A stretch of DNA of 64,000 nt from contig NZ_JARGND010000005.1 of NCBI RefSeq assembly GCF_029212645.1, forward strand, positions 39,766 to 103,765, read 5' to 3'. Of this stretch, positions 18,901 through 26,974 are shown in pieces. Source of the DNA: Vannielia sp. (lineage in GTDB: Bacteria > Pseudomonadota > Alphaproteobacteria > Rhodobacterales > Rhodobacteraceae). Position 1 is the stretch's first letter. Every line of letters begins with the position of its first letter. The notes beneath the pieces are model-generated. The model did not search any database. It saw only the letters and a program-made list of their open reading frames with translations, and was not told where the DNA came from. The position numbers were made by a program, and so were the translations under genes.

Positions 18901-20667
18901 ATGAAACGGCTAATTGCAACCGTTGCCGTGCTTGGCCTGTGGGCCGGTGCCAGCGCCCAAGCGCAGGTCACCGAAGAGATGCTGGCCAATGACCAGGCCG
19001 ATACCAGTCAGGTCTTGACCAACGGCATGGGGCGGCACCTGCAACGCTTTTCACCGCTCAGCACACTCAACAAGGACAACGTCAAAAACCTGATGCCCGT
19101 CTGGGCCTTCTCGATCGGTGGCGAAAAGCAGCGCGGTCAGGAAACCCAGCCGCTCATCTATGATGACGTGATGTATATCACCGGCTCCTACTCGCGGATG
19201 TACGCGATTGATGTGAAGACCGGCAAAGAACTCTGGCAGTATGATGCCCGCCTGCCCGAAGGCATCCTGCCCTGCTGTGACGTGGTGAACCGCGGCGCGG
19301 CGATCTACGGCGACGTCGTGATCTTTGGTACGCTTGATGCCCGTCTGGTGGCCCTGGACCGCAAGAGTGGCGATGTCGTCTGGAACAAGAAGATCGCCGA
19401 TTACAAGGCCGGCTACTCCTACACCGCCGCCCCGATCATCGTGGACGGTCTGGTCATCACCGGCAACTCCGGCGGCGAGTTCGGGATCGTGGGGGAAGTG
19501 CAGGCCCGCAACGCCGAAACCGGCGAGATGGTCTGGACCCGCCCGGTGATCGAAGGCCACATGGGCACGCTCAACGGCGAAGAAAGCACCATGACCGGCA
19601 CGCTCAATGCCTCATGGCCCGGCGATATGTGGAAAACCGGCGGCGGGGCCACATGGCTTGGCGGCTCTTATGACGCCGAAACCGATACGCTGGTGTTTGG
19701 TGCGGGCAACCCTGCACCGTGGAACTCCTGGCTGCGCGACGCAGGCCAGAAGAACGACGGCTCCGGCGACAACCTCTATGCCTCCACCCGCCTTGGCCTC
19801 GATCCCGCCACCGGTGAGATCAAGTGGCACTACCAGACAACCCCGCGCGAAGGCTGGGATTATGACGGCGTGAACGAAGTCGTCGCCTTCAAGGACGCCG
19901 ACGGCAACAGCAAATACGCCACCGCAGACCGCAACGGATTTTTCTATGTGTTGAACCGCGCCGATGGCGGCTTTGTCGATGCCTGGCCCTTCGTGAAAGA
20001 CATCACCTGGGCCAAGGAAATCGGTGACGATGGCCGCCCGGTCTTTAACGAAGAAGGGCGCCCCGGAGATCCCTCGAAAGCCGCCGATGGCAACAAGGGT
20101 GAGGTTGTGTTTTCCGCGCCCTCCTTCCTTGGGGGCAAAAACTGGATGCCCATGGCCTTCAGCCAGAAAACCGGCCTGTTCTACGTGCCATCCAACGAGT
20201 GGGGCATGGATATCTGGAACGAGCCGATCACCTACAAGAAGGGCGCGGCCTACCTTGGCTCTGGCTTCACCATCAAGCCGCTCTATGACGACCACATCGG
20301 CTCGCTCAAGGCTGTCGACCCGATGACCGGCGAGTGGAAGTGGGAATATAAGAACGACGCCCCCCTGTGGAGCGGCGTGATGACCACCGCCGGCGGCCTC
20401 GTTTTCTTTGGCACGCCTGAAGGCGAATTCATCGCTCTGGACGACGAAACCGGCGAAAAGCTTTGGTCCTTCCAAACCGGCTCGGGCATCGTTGGCCAGC
20501 CGATCACCTGGGAGCAGGACGGTGAGCAGTATGTCGCGATCATGTCTGGCTGGGGTGGCGCGGTGCCGCTCTGGGGTGGCGAAGTGGCCAAGAAGGTCAG
20601 CTACCTCAACCAGGGCGGCATGATGTGGACCTTCCGCCTGCCTAAAGAGCTCGCCTCTGCCAACTGA
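18901..20667 (+). CDS. PQQ-dependent alcohol dehydrogenase, lanthanide-type signature
   Basis: The 588-residue periplasmic quinoprotein has a signal peptide ending AQA-QV and an eight-bladed propeller. Adjacent cysteines in LPCCDVVNR form the vicinal disulfide over PQQ. In GWDYDGVNE the catalytic Asp is followed two residues later by a second Asp, the feature that distinguishes lanthanide enzymes (XoxF, ExaF, PedH) from calcium enzymes. Overall sequence ([41 protein letters not shown]) is closer to ethanol-type ExaA/PedE/PedH enzymes than to methanol dehydrogenase. Substrate is therefore a short alcohol, not settled. ATG 18901 follows GGGAGGA; the frame upstream is unlikely coding. Confidence 0.88.
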   Translation: MKRLIATVAVLGLWAGASAQAQVTEEMLANDQADTSQVLTNGMGRHLQRFSPLSTLNKDNVKNLMPVWAFSIGGEKQRGQETQPLIYDDVMYITGSYSRMYAIDVKTGKELWQYDARLPEGILPCCDVVNRGAAIYGDVVIFGTLDARLVALDRKSGDVVWNKKIADYKAGYSYTAAPIIVDGLVITGNSGGEFGIVGEVQARNAETGEMVWTRPVIEGHMGTLNGEESTMTGTLNASWPGDMWKTGGGATWLGGSYDAETDTLVFGAGNPAPWNSWLRDAGQKNDGSGDNLYASTRLGLDPATGEIKWHYQTTPREGWDYDGVNEVVAFKDADGNSKYATADRNGFFYVLNRADGGFVDAWPFVKDITWAKEIGDDGRPVFNEEGRPGDPSKAADGNKGEVVFSAPSFLGGKNWMPMAFSQKTGLFYVPSNEWGMDIWNEPITYKKGAAYLGSGFTIKPLYDDHIGSLKAVDPMTGEWKWEYKNDAPLWSGVMTTAGGLVFFGTPEGEFIALDDETGEKLWSFQTGSGIVGQPITWEQDGEQYVAIMSGWGGAVPLWGGEVAKKVSYLNQGGMMWTFRLPKELASAN

Positions 20668-20694
20668 CAATCCTTCCGGCCGGTTGGCCACGGT

Positions 20695-20724
20695 GGCGCG
20701 TCCCTTCCCGGGGACGCGCCATTT
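20695..20724 (+). terminator. Terminator after the alcohol dehydrogenase
   Basis: GGCGCGTCCC (20695-20704) pairs perfectly with GGGACGCGCC (20711-20720). The loop is six bases and a T-rich stretch follows. It lies 27 bp after the stop. Confidence 0.8.
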
Positions 20725-20742
20725 GCTTTTGGGTTGGCGGTG

Positions 20743-20769
20743 AAAAAAAGGGCGATTTCAGGCTCACCC
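20743..20769 (-). terminator. Terminator of the exbB-exbD-tonB operon
   Basis: Read on the minus strand, GGGTGA and TCGCCC form a six-pair stem (one G-U) around an eight-base loop, followed by seven T. It lies 38 bp after the tonB-like stop, back to back with the plus-strand terminator. Confidence 0.65.
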
Positions 20770-20807
20770 AAGCGCGCCTCATGCGGTTTGGGCGTTGAAT
20801 GGGACAG

Positions 20808-21611
20808 TCAGTTGAAGTCGATCGGCAGCGAAAAGGTATAGGAGGCTTTCGCCAGCCCCTTGGGGGCACGCGGCATCCGCCCCGCCCGGCGCACGGCGTC
20901 TATCGCCGCACGATCCAGCGCAGGCGAGCCGGAGCTGCGCGCCACGCCCACACCACGGACCTTTCCATCAGGTGCAACGTAAATTTGCAGCACCACCCGC
21001 CCGCTTCCACCGGGGCTGCGCTTGCTCCCGGCGATCTTGCGGCGCAGTTTGCTCCCCCATTGGCCAGCCAGCTTCGCCTCCTGCGCCGCGCTAAGCCCCG
21101 CCGCCGCCTGGCTTTTTCCTTGGCCCGCAGCGGTAGACCCGCCTTGCCCCGCCGCCCGCCGTTTGGCGCTTGGCGCGGCGGGCGGTTGCGGCTTCTTGGC
21201 GGCTTTGGCTTTTTTCGCGGGGGCGGGCGGAGCTTTGGCAGGGGCCGCTGGGCGCACCGGTTTGGGCGGCGGCGCGGTGCTGGGCCTCGGGGGAGCCTCA
21301 GGCGCGGCCACTTGTGGCAGCGCGGTGAGGTCCGGGCGGTTTGGCAGAGTATCGGTGCGGGGTGGCATAGCCATAGCGGCGCTGGTGGGCGGCGATGGGG
21401 CCGAGCCGTCGGGCAAAGACACATCCGGCGGGCGATCCCAATCTGCCACCATGGCGGCAAGTTGCGCCGAGGCCGCCTTGATCGAGATGTCTTCTGCCCC
21501 GCCCAAACCGCCCGAGCCAGCAAGCTCGGCTGGCGTAAACCGAGCCACACCGAAGGCCAGCACCACCCCAGACAGGGCAGTAAAAACAACACCCTCAATC
21601 AGCCGGATCAT
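20808..21611 (-). CDS. TonB-family energy transducer
   Basis: The 267-residue protein has an N-terminal membrane anchor (about 5-24) and a long Pro/Ala/Lys-rich periplasmic linker at about 75-165. The C-terminal TonB domain includes GRVVLQIYVAPDGKVRGVGVARSSGSPALDRAA and ends in YTFSLPIDFN. It would carry proton-motive energy from ExbB/ExbD to an outer-membrane receptor. It overlaps the upstream exbD by four bases and is the last gene of a four-gene operon. No TonB-dependent receptor lies nearby, so the transported substrate is unknown. Confidence 0.88.
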   Translation of the reverse strand: MIRLIEGVVFTALSGVVLAFGVARFTPAELAGSGGLGGAEDISIKAASAQLAAMVADWDRPPDVSLPDGSAPSPPTSAAMAMPPRTDTLPNRPDLTALPQVAAPEAPPRPSTAPPPKPVRPAAPAKAPPAPAKKAKAAKKPQPPAAPSAKRRAAGQGGSTAAGQGKSQAAAGLSAAQEAKLAGQWGSKLRRKIAGSKRSPGGSGRVVLQIYVAPDGKVRGVGVARSSGSPALDRAAIDAVRRAGRMPRAPKGLAKASYTFSLPIDFN

Positions 21612-22006
21612 CGCCCTTCCACCACCAGTTGCGCCCGCGAAAGCCCCGCCGCCGCCAGATCGCGCATCAAGGTCGCCACGCGAGCGGCCGGCACGGCCTT
21701 GTCTGCGCGAAGCTGCGCCACCTGCCCTTCACCTGCCTGCTTCACCGCGCTCACGAACGCCGCCAAGGCCGCTTCGCCGCGTGCATCACCAAAGCCCAAT
21801 TGCCCCCCGCCAGAGAGGTAAAGCACCGGGGCGGGCGTGGCCTCAACCTCCAGGGCGGCAGCGGGTGGGGTCACCTCAAAGGGTTCAGGCGGCACCAGTT
21901 GTGAGGTCATCAAGAAAAAGATCAACAGCAGGAAAACGACGTTGATCATCGGCACGATGCTTTCGCTCCTCGCACGGCGGGGTTTGGGGCTGAAATTAAG
22001 GCTCAT
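21608..22006 (-). CDS. exbD: ExbD/TolR-family protein (second copy)
   Basis: The 132-residue protein has one N-terminal membrane segment (VPMINVVFLLLIFFLMTSQ) and a small periplasmic domain. The channel residue in most ExbD proteins is an Asp in the PMIDVVF motif. Here that position is Asn (PMINVVF), whereas the neighbouring ExbD keeps Asp. The operon therefore may use one conducting and one non-conducting subunit; this is inference from one residue. Four-base overlaps on both sides indicate tight coupling. Confidence 0.88.
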   Translation of the reverse strand: MSLNFSPKPRRARSESIVPMINVVFLLLIFFLMTSQLVPPEPFEVTPPAAALEVEATPAPVLYLSGGGQLGFGDARGEAALAAFVSAVKQAGEGQVAQLRADKAVPAARVATLMRDLAAAGLSRAQLVVEGR

Positions 22007-22380
22007 TCGACCAGCACCAAAGCCGTGAAACCTGCAGCCCGCAACTGCTCGGCAACGCGCACCACAGCTTCAAGCGTTGCATCACCTTTACCGCGCAAGA
22101 CAATGGGATCACTTGGGTTTTCTACAAGTTGCATCAGCGCTCTCGGCAGGTTTTCACCCGTAATCTCAGCGCCGTTCAGCCGCAAACCCGCCGGGCTGAT
22201 ATCCACCAGCCTTGGCGGCCCGGCCCAATCCGCACCAGCGCTTGAAAGCGGCAGTTCAAGCACGCGATCCACGCCAAAGCGCGAGGCCAGCATGAAGAAC
22301 ACCAGTAGCAGGAAAACCACGTCGATCATCGGCGTGAGGCTTGGCCTGCGCGGCTTGCGGCGAGGCAGCGTGAGGTTCAT
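22003..22380 (-). CDS. exbD: ExbD/TolR-family protein (first copy, channel Asp present)
   Basis: The 125-residue protein has one membrane segment (LTPMIDVVFLLLVFFMLAS) with the conserved proton-carrying Asp in PMIDVVF. A periplasmic ExbD domain follows. It works with ExbB in the proton channel that drives TonB. It overlaps both exbB and the second exbD by four bases. Confidence 0.9.
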   Translation of the reverse strand: MNLTLPRRKPRRPSLTPMIDVVFLLLVFFMLASRFGVDRVLELPLSSAGADWAGPPRLVDISPAGLRLNGAEITGENLPRALMQLVENPSDPIVLRGKGDATLEAVVRVAEQLRAAGFTALVLVE

Positions 22381-23114
22381 TGCGCCGCCATCGCCTGCGC
22401 GGTTTGGCTGGCCTGTCGTTGGGCGGCTTCAGCCACGAAAATGCGCGCGGCGAGGCTTTCCATATCCTGGCGCACCCGGTCGATCACCGCTTCAAACCAT
22501 GTGAGCGCGACCGAGGCCGGGATGGCCACGGCCATGCCCGCCGCCGTCGTTAGCAGCGCCTCCCAGATGCCGCCCGCCAGCAGGGCCGGATCGGCGCGGC
22601 TTCCGGCCTCTTGCAGGGTTTGGAAGGCGGCGATCATGCCCAAAACCGTGCCCAAAAGGCCCAGGAGCGGCGCAATGGTCGAGATCAACTCCAGCGCACG
22701 CAGCCCGGTGCCCGCCTGCCCCAGACCCTCACGGGCGTGCCGGGTCGCCTCTTCACGGGCGGCTGTTTCCGGCAGGTCACGCGCGGCAGTCAGGGTGGCT
22801 GCGGCGAAGCGGCTGCGAAGGCCCCGGCGTGGGGCCACCACGGCCAAGGCCCCCGGCCTGTCTCCGGCTTCCAAAAGCGCAACGGCGCGGGCCGAGGCGC
22901 GGCGTGACCAGACGCCAAGCAATAGAAATCTCCATATTTTCCAAAGGATTAACGCGAGGGTGATCACCGCCAGCGCGGCAATCGCCCAGATCGCCGGGCC
23001 ACCGCTTTGCAAGAAGGACCGCAGCGGGGCCGCCGCATTGGCCTCTGCCTGCGCAACCGCCGCGCCGGGCGCTGCTATCAGCAGGAAAGCCAAGGATATG
23101 CGCATGTGTCTCAT
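22377..23114 (-). CDS. exbB: ExbB/TolQ-family proton channel protein
   Basis: About 245 residues: an N-terminal signal or hydrophobic segment (ISLAFLLIAAPGAAVA), then three membrane helices of the MotA/TolQ/ExbB domain. The conserved region is ISTIAPLLGLLGTVLGMIAAFQTLQ and LLTTAAGMAVAIPASVALTWF. ATG 23114 was preferred because GGGGGACGGA lies just upstream; ATG 23126 and 23105 are alternatives. It forms the pentameric channel around the ExbD dimer. First gene of the exbB-exbD-exbD-tonB operon. Confidence 0.9.
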   Translation of the reverse strand: MRHMRISLAFLLIAAPGAAVAQAEANAAAPLRSFLQSGGPAIWAIAALAVITLALILWKIWRFLLLGVWSRRASARAVALLEAGDRPGALAVVAPRRGLRSRFAAATLTAARDLPETAAREEATRHAREGLGQAGTGLRALELISTIAPLLGLLGTVLGMIAAFQTLQEAGSRADPALLAGGIWEALLTTAAGMAVAIPASVALTWFEAVIDRVRQDMESLAARIFVAEAAQRQASQTAQAMAAQ

Positions 23115-23265
23115 TCCGTCCCCCATGCCGAATCAAAAGGATCTGGCCTCTTCCTTTTTAGGAACAATCGTGGCGCGGGGCCAGAATGCCGGGCCGGGTA
23201 ATCGGCAATCTTATGGTCACTGGGAAACGGCCCACAATGTTTTGCAAAAACCGGCCTCAGTGCGG

Positions 23266-23469
23266 TCAGTTTTTGTTGGTTTTGTCATCGTCCGGGTCGG
23301 TCCAGACGATGAAGAACTGATAGGCGCACCAGCCGCCAATCCCTGCAAAAAGCAGTGCCCAGCCCAGTGATTCGCTGAGATACTCAAACCCTGCCCACAC
23401 GATGCACACGGCAAAGATCAACGTGCGAAGCCAGAGCGGGCGGAAAAACGGGTCTTGCAGATTGAACAT
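23266..23469 (-). CDS. Small conserved two-helix membrane protein
   Basis: The 67-residue protein starts at ATG 23469 after GGGGTGAAGG. It opens FNLQDPFFRPLWLR and has two hydrophobic helices (TLIFAVCIVWAGFEYL and WALLFAGIGGWCAYQFFIVW) with a charged tail DPDDDKTNKN. This pattern is familiar among Rhodobacterales proteins of unknown function. The frame reaches upstream to 23607 but that part is unlike a membrane protein start. It stands alone between intergenic regions. Confidence 0.7.
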   Translation of the reverse strand: MFNLQDPFFRPLWLRTLIFAVCIVWAGFEYLSESLGWALLFAGIGGWCAYQFFIVWTDPDDDKTNKN

Positions 23470-23637
23470 GCCTTCACCCCTGCCCGTTTTGCGCTGATGC
23501 GTCAATTGCCGGGCGGATGTGACGCGCCCTTTGGCCTGCCCGAAATCCGCTGAATTCACGTTCCAATTCCTCTGACAAAAGAGCCACGCGACGATCTTCA
23601 AGGACAAGTCTTACCGTGCCGTGAACCGCCGAAAACA

Positions 23638-23655
23638 GCCTGATCCGGATCAGGC
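23638..23655. promoter_or_regulatory. 18-bp perfect palindrome
   Basis: GCCTGATCCGGATCAGGC is a perfect 18-bp palindrome about 170 bp upstream of the small membrane protein gene. It could be an operator. As a hairpin it would have no loop-favouring spacer and only a short T-rich flank, so a terminator is less likely. Confidence 0.4.
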
Positions 23656-23877
23656 AAAAGCCCCGCAATGACCTGACGACGCACCCGAACATGGCGCGAT
23701 GCTGGATGTGCGGTTTGGGGGTGCGTTTCTTGGGGGCGAGTATAGCCGGGATGGGTGAGGATTTGGTAAAGGGGGGATGAAGGAGATGAGGTTTGTGGTG
23801 TAAGGTATTGGGACAGTGTGTTTATTCGGAAGAGTGAAGAGCCTTCCGCGCCGCGTTCGGTGCGTTCATTTGGGGCC

Positions 23878-23963
23878 GTTAACGGCGAATTTGGGTGGGG
23901 CACAAGCGATGCACGACCGATGCACAACCCATACGCATGTCAAACGACATACGGGGCGTTAAG
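23878..23963 (-). repeat. 11-bp-periodic repeat element, copy B
   Basis: Read on the minus strand it runs CTTAAC, then CCCCGTATG, then an array TGCGTAT, TGTGCAT, CGTGCAT, TGTGCCC, then AAATTCG and GTTAAC. On the plus strand the units begin at 23898, 23909, 23920 and 23931, exactly 11 bp apart. Order and spacing match copy A at 14341-14443. It lies 18 bp beyond the stop of choV. Confidence 0.75.
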
Positions 23964-23981
23964 TTATGCCATCGAACGGGG

Positions 23982-25004
23982 TTATTCTCCCTTTTGCAGA
24001 CCGCGCAGGATGTCATCCTTGCTGAGCTGGCCAACCATCTTTCCGCCCACTGTGACCCCGATGGGGGTGGCGCTGGCGATCAGGGTTTCAAGCTCGTCGC
24101 GTATCAGGGCATCGGCGTTGATCGAGGCGCTGGGGGTGCCCGCTACGGGCTGCATCAGATCGCGGGCGCGCAGCACGCCAAGCGGGTTCATGTGCTGAAC
24201 GAACTCGGCCACGTATTCATTGCGCGGGTCGTTAAAAATGTCTTGCGGCGCGCCGGTTTGCACGATGCGCCCGCCCTCCATGATGGAGATGTGATTGCCC
24301 AGCTTGAAGGCTTCATCAAGATCATGGCTGACGAAAAGGATGGTGCGCTTGAGGCGTTGCTGAAGCTCCAGCAGCTCATCTTGCAGCTTGGTGCGGATCA
24401 ACGGATCAAGCGCTGAAAAAGGCTCGTCCATCAACAGGATAGGCGCGTCGGTGGCAAAGGCGCGGGCCAGGCCAACGCGCTGCTGCATGCCGCCTGAAAG
24501 CTCGGCAACCTTGTGGTCGGCCCAATCGGTGAGGCCGACCAGCGCCAACTGTTCGTCGATCTTTTCACGGGCCTCGGCTTTGGGCATTTCGGCAAGCTCA
24601 AGGCCAAGGCCGACGTTTTGGCGCACGGTGCGCCATGGCAAGAGGCCGAACTGCTGGAACACCATGGCGACGTGGCGCATGCGGATGCGGCGCAGGGTGG
24701 CGGGCGTGGCATTGGTGACATCCACCATTTGGGTGCCATCGTTCACCTCGACCGTGCCGCGCACCACCGGGTTGAGCCCGTTGACCGCCCGCAGGAGGGT
24801 GGATTTGCCAGAGCCGGAGAGGCCCATCAGCACAAGGATTTCGCCCTGCTGCACATCAAGCGAGCAATCATGGACGCCCAGCACCTGCCCGGTGGCCTCC
24901 TGAATTTCGGCGCGGTCCTGGCCTGCGTCCATCAGCGGCAGGGCCTGCTTCGGGCGTTTGCCGAAGACGATCGAAACGTTGTCGATGCGCACGGCGGTGG
25001 TCAT
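23982..25004 (-). CDS. choV: Choline ABC transporter ATP-binding protein
   Basis: The 340-residue ATPase has Walker A GLSGSGKS, signature LSGGMQQR, Walker B ILLMDEPFSALDP and the switch His in FVSHDLDEAF. The N-terminal 50 residues and the C-terminal regulatory tail (about 265-340, CBS-like) are typical of the OpuA/ProV/ChoV group. It energises choline import together with ChoW and ChoX encoded upstream. Its start overlaps the choW stop by four bases. The position opposite betI supports choline as substrate. Confidence 0.93.
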   Translation of the reverse strand: MTTAVRIDNVSIVFGKRPKQALPLMDAGQDRAEIQEATGQVLGVHDCSLDVQQGEILVLMGLSGSGKSTLLRAVNGLNPVVRGTVEVNDGTQMVDVTNATPATLRRIRMRHVAMVFQQFGLLPWRTVRQNVGLGLELAEMPKAEAREKIDEQLALVGLTDWADHKVAELSGGMQQRVGLARAFATDAPILLMDEPFSALDPLIRTKLQDELLELQQRLKRTILFVSHDLDEAFKLGNHISIMEGGRIVQTGAPQDIFNDPRNEYVAEFVQHMNPLGVLRARDLMQPVAGTPSASINADALIRDELETLIASATPIGVTVGGKMVGQLSKDDILRGLQKGE

Positions 25005-25840
25005 TTGCTCGCTCCGACATTGAGGATCCGGTCGAGCATGATGGCGACGACGACGATGACAAAGCCGCTTTCAAACCCGAGCGCCGTGTTGACGGTGCCC
25101 AGCGCGCGCACCACCGGAACGCCGAGGCCGTTGGCCCCGACCAGCGCGGCGATGACGACCATGGAGAGCGAGAGCATGATGGTTTGGTTCAGCCCGGCCA
25201 TGATTTGCGGGAAGGCGTAGGGCAGTTCGACCTTGTAGAGCGTTTGGCGCGGGGTTGCGCCAAAGGCGCGGGCCGCTTCGAGCAGGGTTTGCGGGGTGGA
25301 GGAAACGCCAAGGTGGGTGAGCCGGATCGGCGCGGGCAACACAAAGATCACCGTGGCGATGAGGCCGGGCACCATGCCGATGCCAAAGAACACGATGGCC
25401 GGGATCAGGTAAACGAAGGTGGGCAGGGTTTGCATGAGGTCCAGCACCGGGCGCATGTAGGTATAAAGCCGCGGGCGGTGGGCGGCGGCGATGCCGATGG
25501 GCACCCCGATTGCCATGCAGACAAGGCAGGCCGAGAGCACCAGGGTGAGGCTTTCGGTGGTTTCTTCCCAGTAACCCTGGTTGAGGATGAAGAGAAAGCC
25601 GAGGAACACAAAGACGCAGATGCCCCGGCTTTTCTGGATGAACCATGTGGCGGCGACGAAGGTGAGGATGACAAGGAGTGCGGGGGGGGATTGGAGCGCC
25701 CAGAGGATCGCATCAATCATCGCCTCCATGACATTGGTAAAGCCGTCGAGCACGGTTTCGCCGTGGTCGCGCAGCCAGTCAAAGACCATCTTGGCGCCTT
25801 TACCGACGGGTATCTTGTAATCTTCGAGCCAGTCTTCCAT
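25001..25840 (-). CDS. choW: Choline ABC transporter permease
   Basis: The 279-residue inner-membrane protein has about six hydrophobic segments. The EAA-type loop, which contacts the ATPase, is LLEAARAFGATPRQTLYKVELP. The motif PTFVYLIPAIVFFGIGMVPG is typical of ProW/ChoW permeases. It is separated from choX by 116 bp that contain stem-loops, and overlaps choV by four bases. Confidence 0.93.
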   Translation of the reverse strand: MEDWLEDYKIPVGKGAKMVFDWLRDHGETVLDGFTNVMEAMIDAILWALQSPPALLVILTFVAATWFIQKSRGICVFVFLGFLFILNQGYWEETTESLTLVLSACLVCMAIGVPIGIAAAHRPRLYTYMRPVLDLMQTLPTFVYLIPAIVFFGIGMVPGLIATVIFVLPAPIRLTHLGVSSTPQTLLEAARAFGATPRQTLYKVELPYAFPQIMAGLNQTIMLSLSMVVIAALVGANGLGVPVVRALGTVNTALGFESGFVIVVVAIMLDRILNVGASK

Positions 25841-25913
25841 TGGCGAGGCTTCCCTTTGTTGGCTGGTTGCGCGCGCCCGGGCTCGGCGGTTTTGGCCATG
25901 TTAGCCAAAACGC

Positions 25914-25939
25914 AGCCGCCCGCAACGGGGCGGGCGGCT
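25914..25939 (-). other. Stem-loop between choX and choW
   Basis: AGCCGCCCGC (25914-25923) and GCGGGCGGCT (25930-25939) form a perfect 10-bp stem with a six-base loop, 18 bp beyond the choX stop in transcription order. A second 7-bp stem (TTTTGGC/GCCAAAA) lies at 25890-25910. Such structures commonly stabilise binding-protein mRNA or terminate most transcripts, giving more ChoX than ChoW; that role is inference. Confidence 0.65.
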
Positions 25940-25956
25940 GGGGGTATGGGCAGGGA

Positions 25957-26877
25957 TCAGAGGCCGAGAGCGGCCGAAACGGCGGCCTTGCCATCGGAGC
26001 CGTCCATGGCGGTGACACCATCGAGCCATGTGTCAAGCACGCCCGCGTTGGCTTTGAGCCAATCTTCGGTGGCATCCTCCGGGTCGGTCCCCTCATCAAG
26101 GATTTCGCCCATGATGGCGTTTTCCATCTCGAGGGTGAAATCCATTTGCGAGAACAGTTTGCCAAGGTTGGGGCACTCGGCCGCGTAGCCTTTGCGGGTG
26201 ACGGTGTGGACAACGCCCTCGCCGCCAAAGAACTCTTCCCCGCCGGGGAGATATTTCAGCGAGAAGTTGGCGTTCATCGGGTGCGGCTCCCAGCCCAGAA
26301 ACACGATATGCTCCTGATCCTTATAGACCCGCGCGACCTGCGCCAGCATCCCCTGCTCGGAGCTTTCGACAAGCTCGATGTCGGCATCGCCAAGCCCCAG
26401 CTTGTTATCTTCGATCAGCTTGGCGAGATAGGTGTTGGCCTCGTTGCCCGGCTCGATCCCGTAGATCTTGCCATCCAGCTCCTCGGCGAATTTGGCGATG
26501 TCGGCATAGCTTTGCAGGCCCGCCTCATAGGTATAGTCCGGCACGGCGAGGGTGTATTTGGTGCCTTCAAGGTTGATGTTGATCGACTCGATCTCACCGC
26601 TTTCAAGGTAGGGGGTGATGGCGGCGGTTTGCGAGGGCATCCAGTTGCCAAGGAACACATCCACATCGTCGCCCTCAAGCGAGGCGAAGGTGACGGGCAC
26701 CGAGAGCACCTTCACGTCCACATCATACCCCAGCCCTTCGAGCACATGCTTGGCGGTGGCGGTGGTGGTGGTGATGTCGGTCCAGCCCACATCAGACATG
26801 ACGACGGTATCACATTCAGCCCAGGCGGCCCCTGCGGCACAGAGCGCAATGGCGGATACAGCGGCGTGAATTTTCAT
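25957..26877 (-). CDS. choX: Choline-binding periplasmic protein
   Basis: The 306-residue protein has a signal peptide ending AWA-EC. It has the OpuAC/ChoX fold with Trp/Tyr residues in the right places for the aromatic cage that binds the trimethylammonium group, in GNWMPSQ, VPDYTYEAG and FLGWEPHPMN. It is the first gene of choXWV and is divergent from betI. The BetI-type operator between them suggests repression without choline. Confidence 0.93.
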   Translation of the reverse strand: MKIHAAVSAIALCAAGAAWAECDTVVMSDVGWTDITTTTATAKHVLEGLGYDVDVKVLSVPVTFASLEGDDVDVFLGNWMPSQTAAITPYLESGEIESININLEGTKYTLAVPDYTYEAGLQSYADIAKFAEELDGKIYGIEPGNEANTYLAKLIEDNKLGLGDADIELVESSEQGMLAQVARVYKDQEHIVFLGWEPHPMNANFSLKYLPGGEEFFGGEGVVHTVTRKGYAAECPNLGKLFSQMDFTLEMENAIMGEILDEGTDPEDATEDWLKANAGVLDTWLDGVTAMDGSDGKAAVSAALGL

Positions 26878-26913
26878 GGGAATCTCCCTGTTCGTTGCTT
26901 GCGAGTGTTTTTA

Positions 26914-26933
26914 TTGATTGACCAGTCAAACAA
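26914..26933. promoter_or_regulatory. Probable BetI operator between choX and betI
   Basis: TTGATTGACCAGTCAAACAA has nine-base arms (TTGATTGAC and GTCAAACAA) that are inverted repeats with one mismatch, around a two-base centre. It resembles the TTGATTGA-type dyads bound by BetI. It lies 37 bp before the choX start and 42 bp before the betI start, so one site could control both operons. Confidence 0.7.
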
Positions 26934-26974
26934 TGCGGGTTTATCCCAGCATTGCAAGACCTTTTGGAGCCGTC

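Larger units (their letters stand above)
23470..23981. other. Intergenic region, 512 bp
   Basis: No gene was recognised here. It holds an 18-bp palindrome (23638-23655) and copy B of the 11-bp-periodic element (23878-23963). The middle is G-rich and purine-biased (23740-23810), unlike coding DNA around it. Confidence 0.6.

Noticed and set aside
20774..20788. 15-bp match CGCGCCTCATGCGGT also found near 33250
   Set aside because: A single 15-bp match in 64 kb of GC-rich DNA is expected by chance, and the flanks do not align.
23638..23655. 18-bp palindrome as a terminator
   Set aside because: It has no loop spacer and no T-tract of useful length on either strand, and is not just after a stop codon. 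Listed as a possible operator instead.
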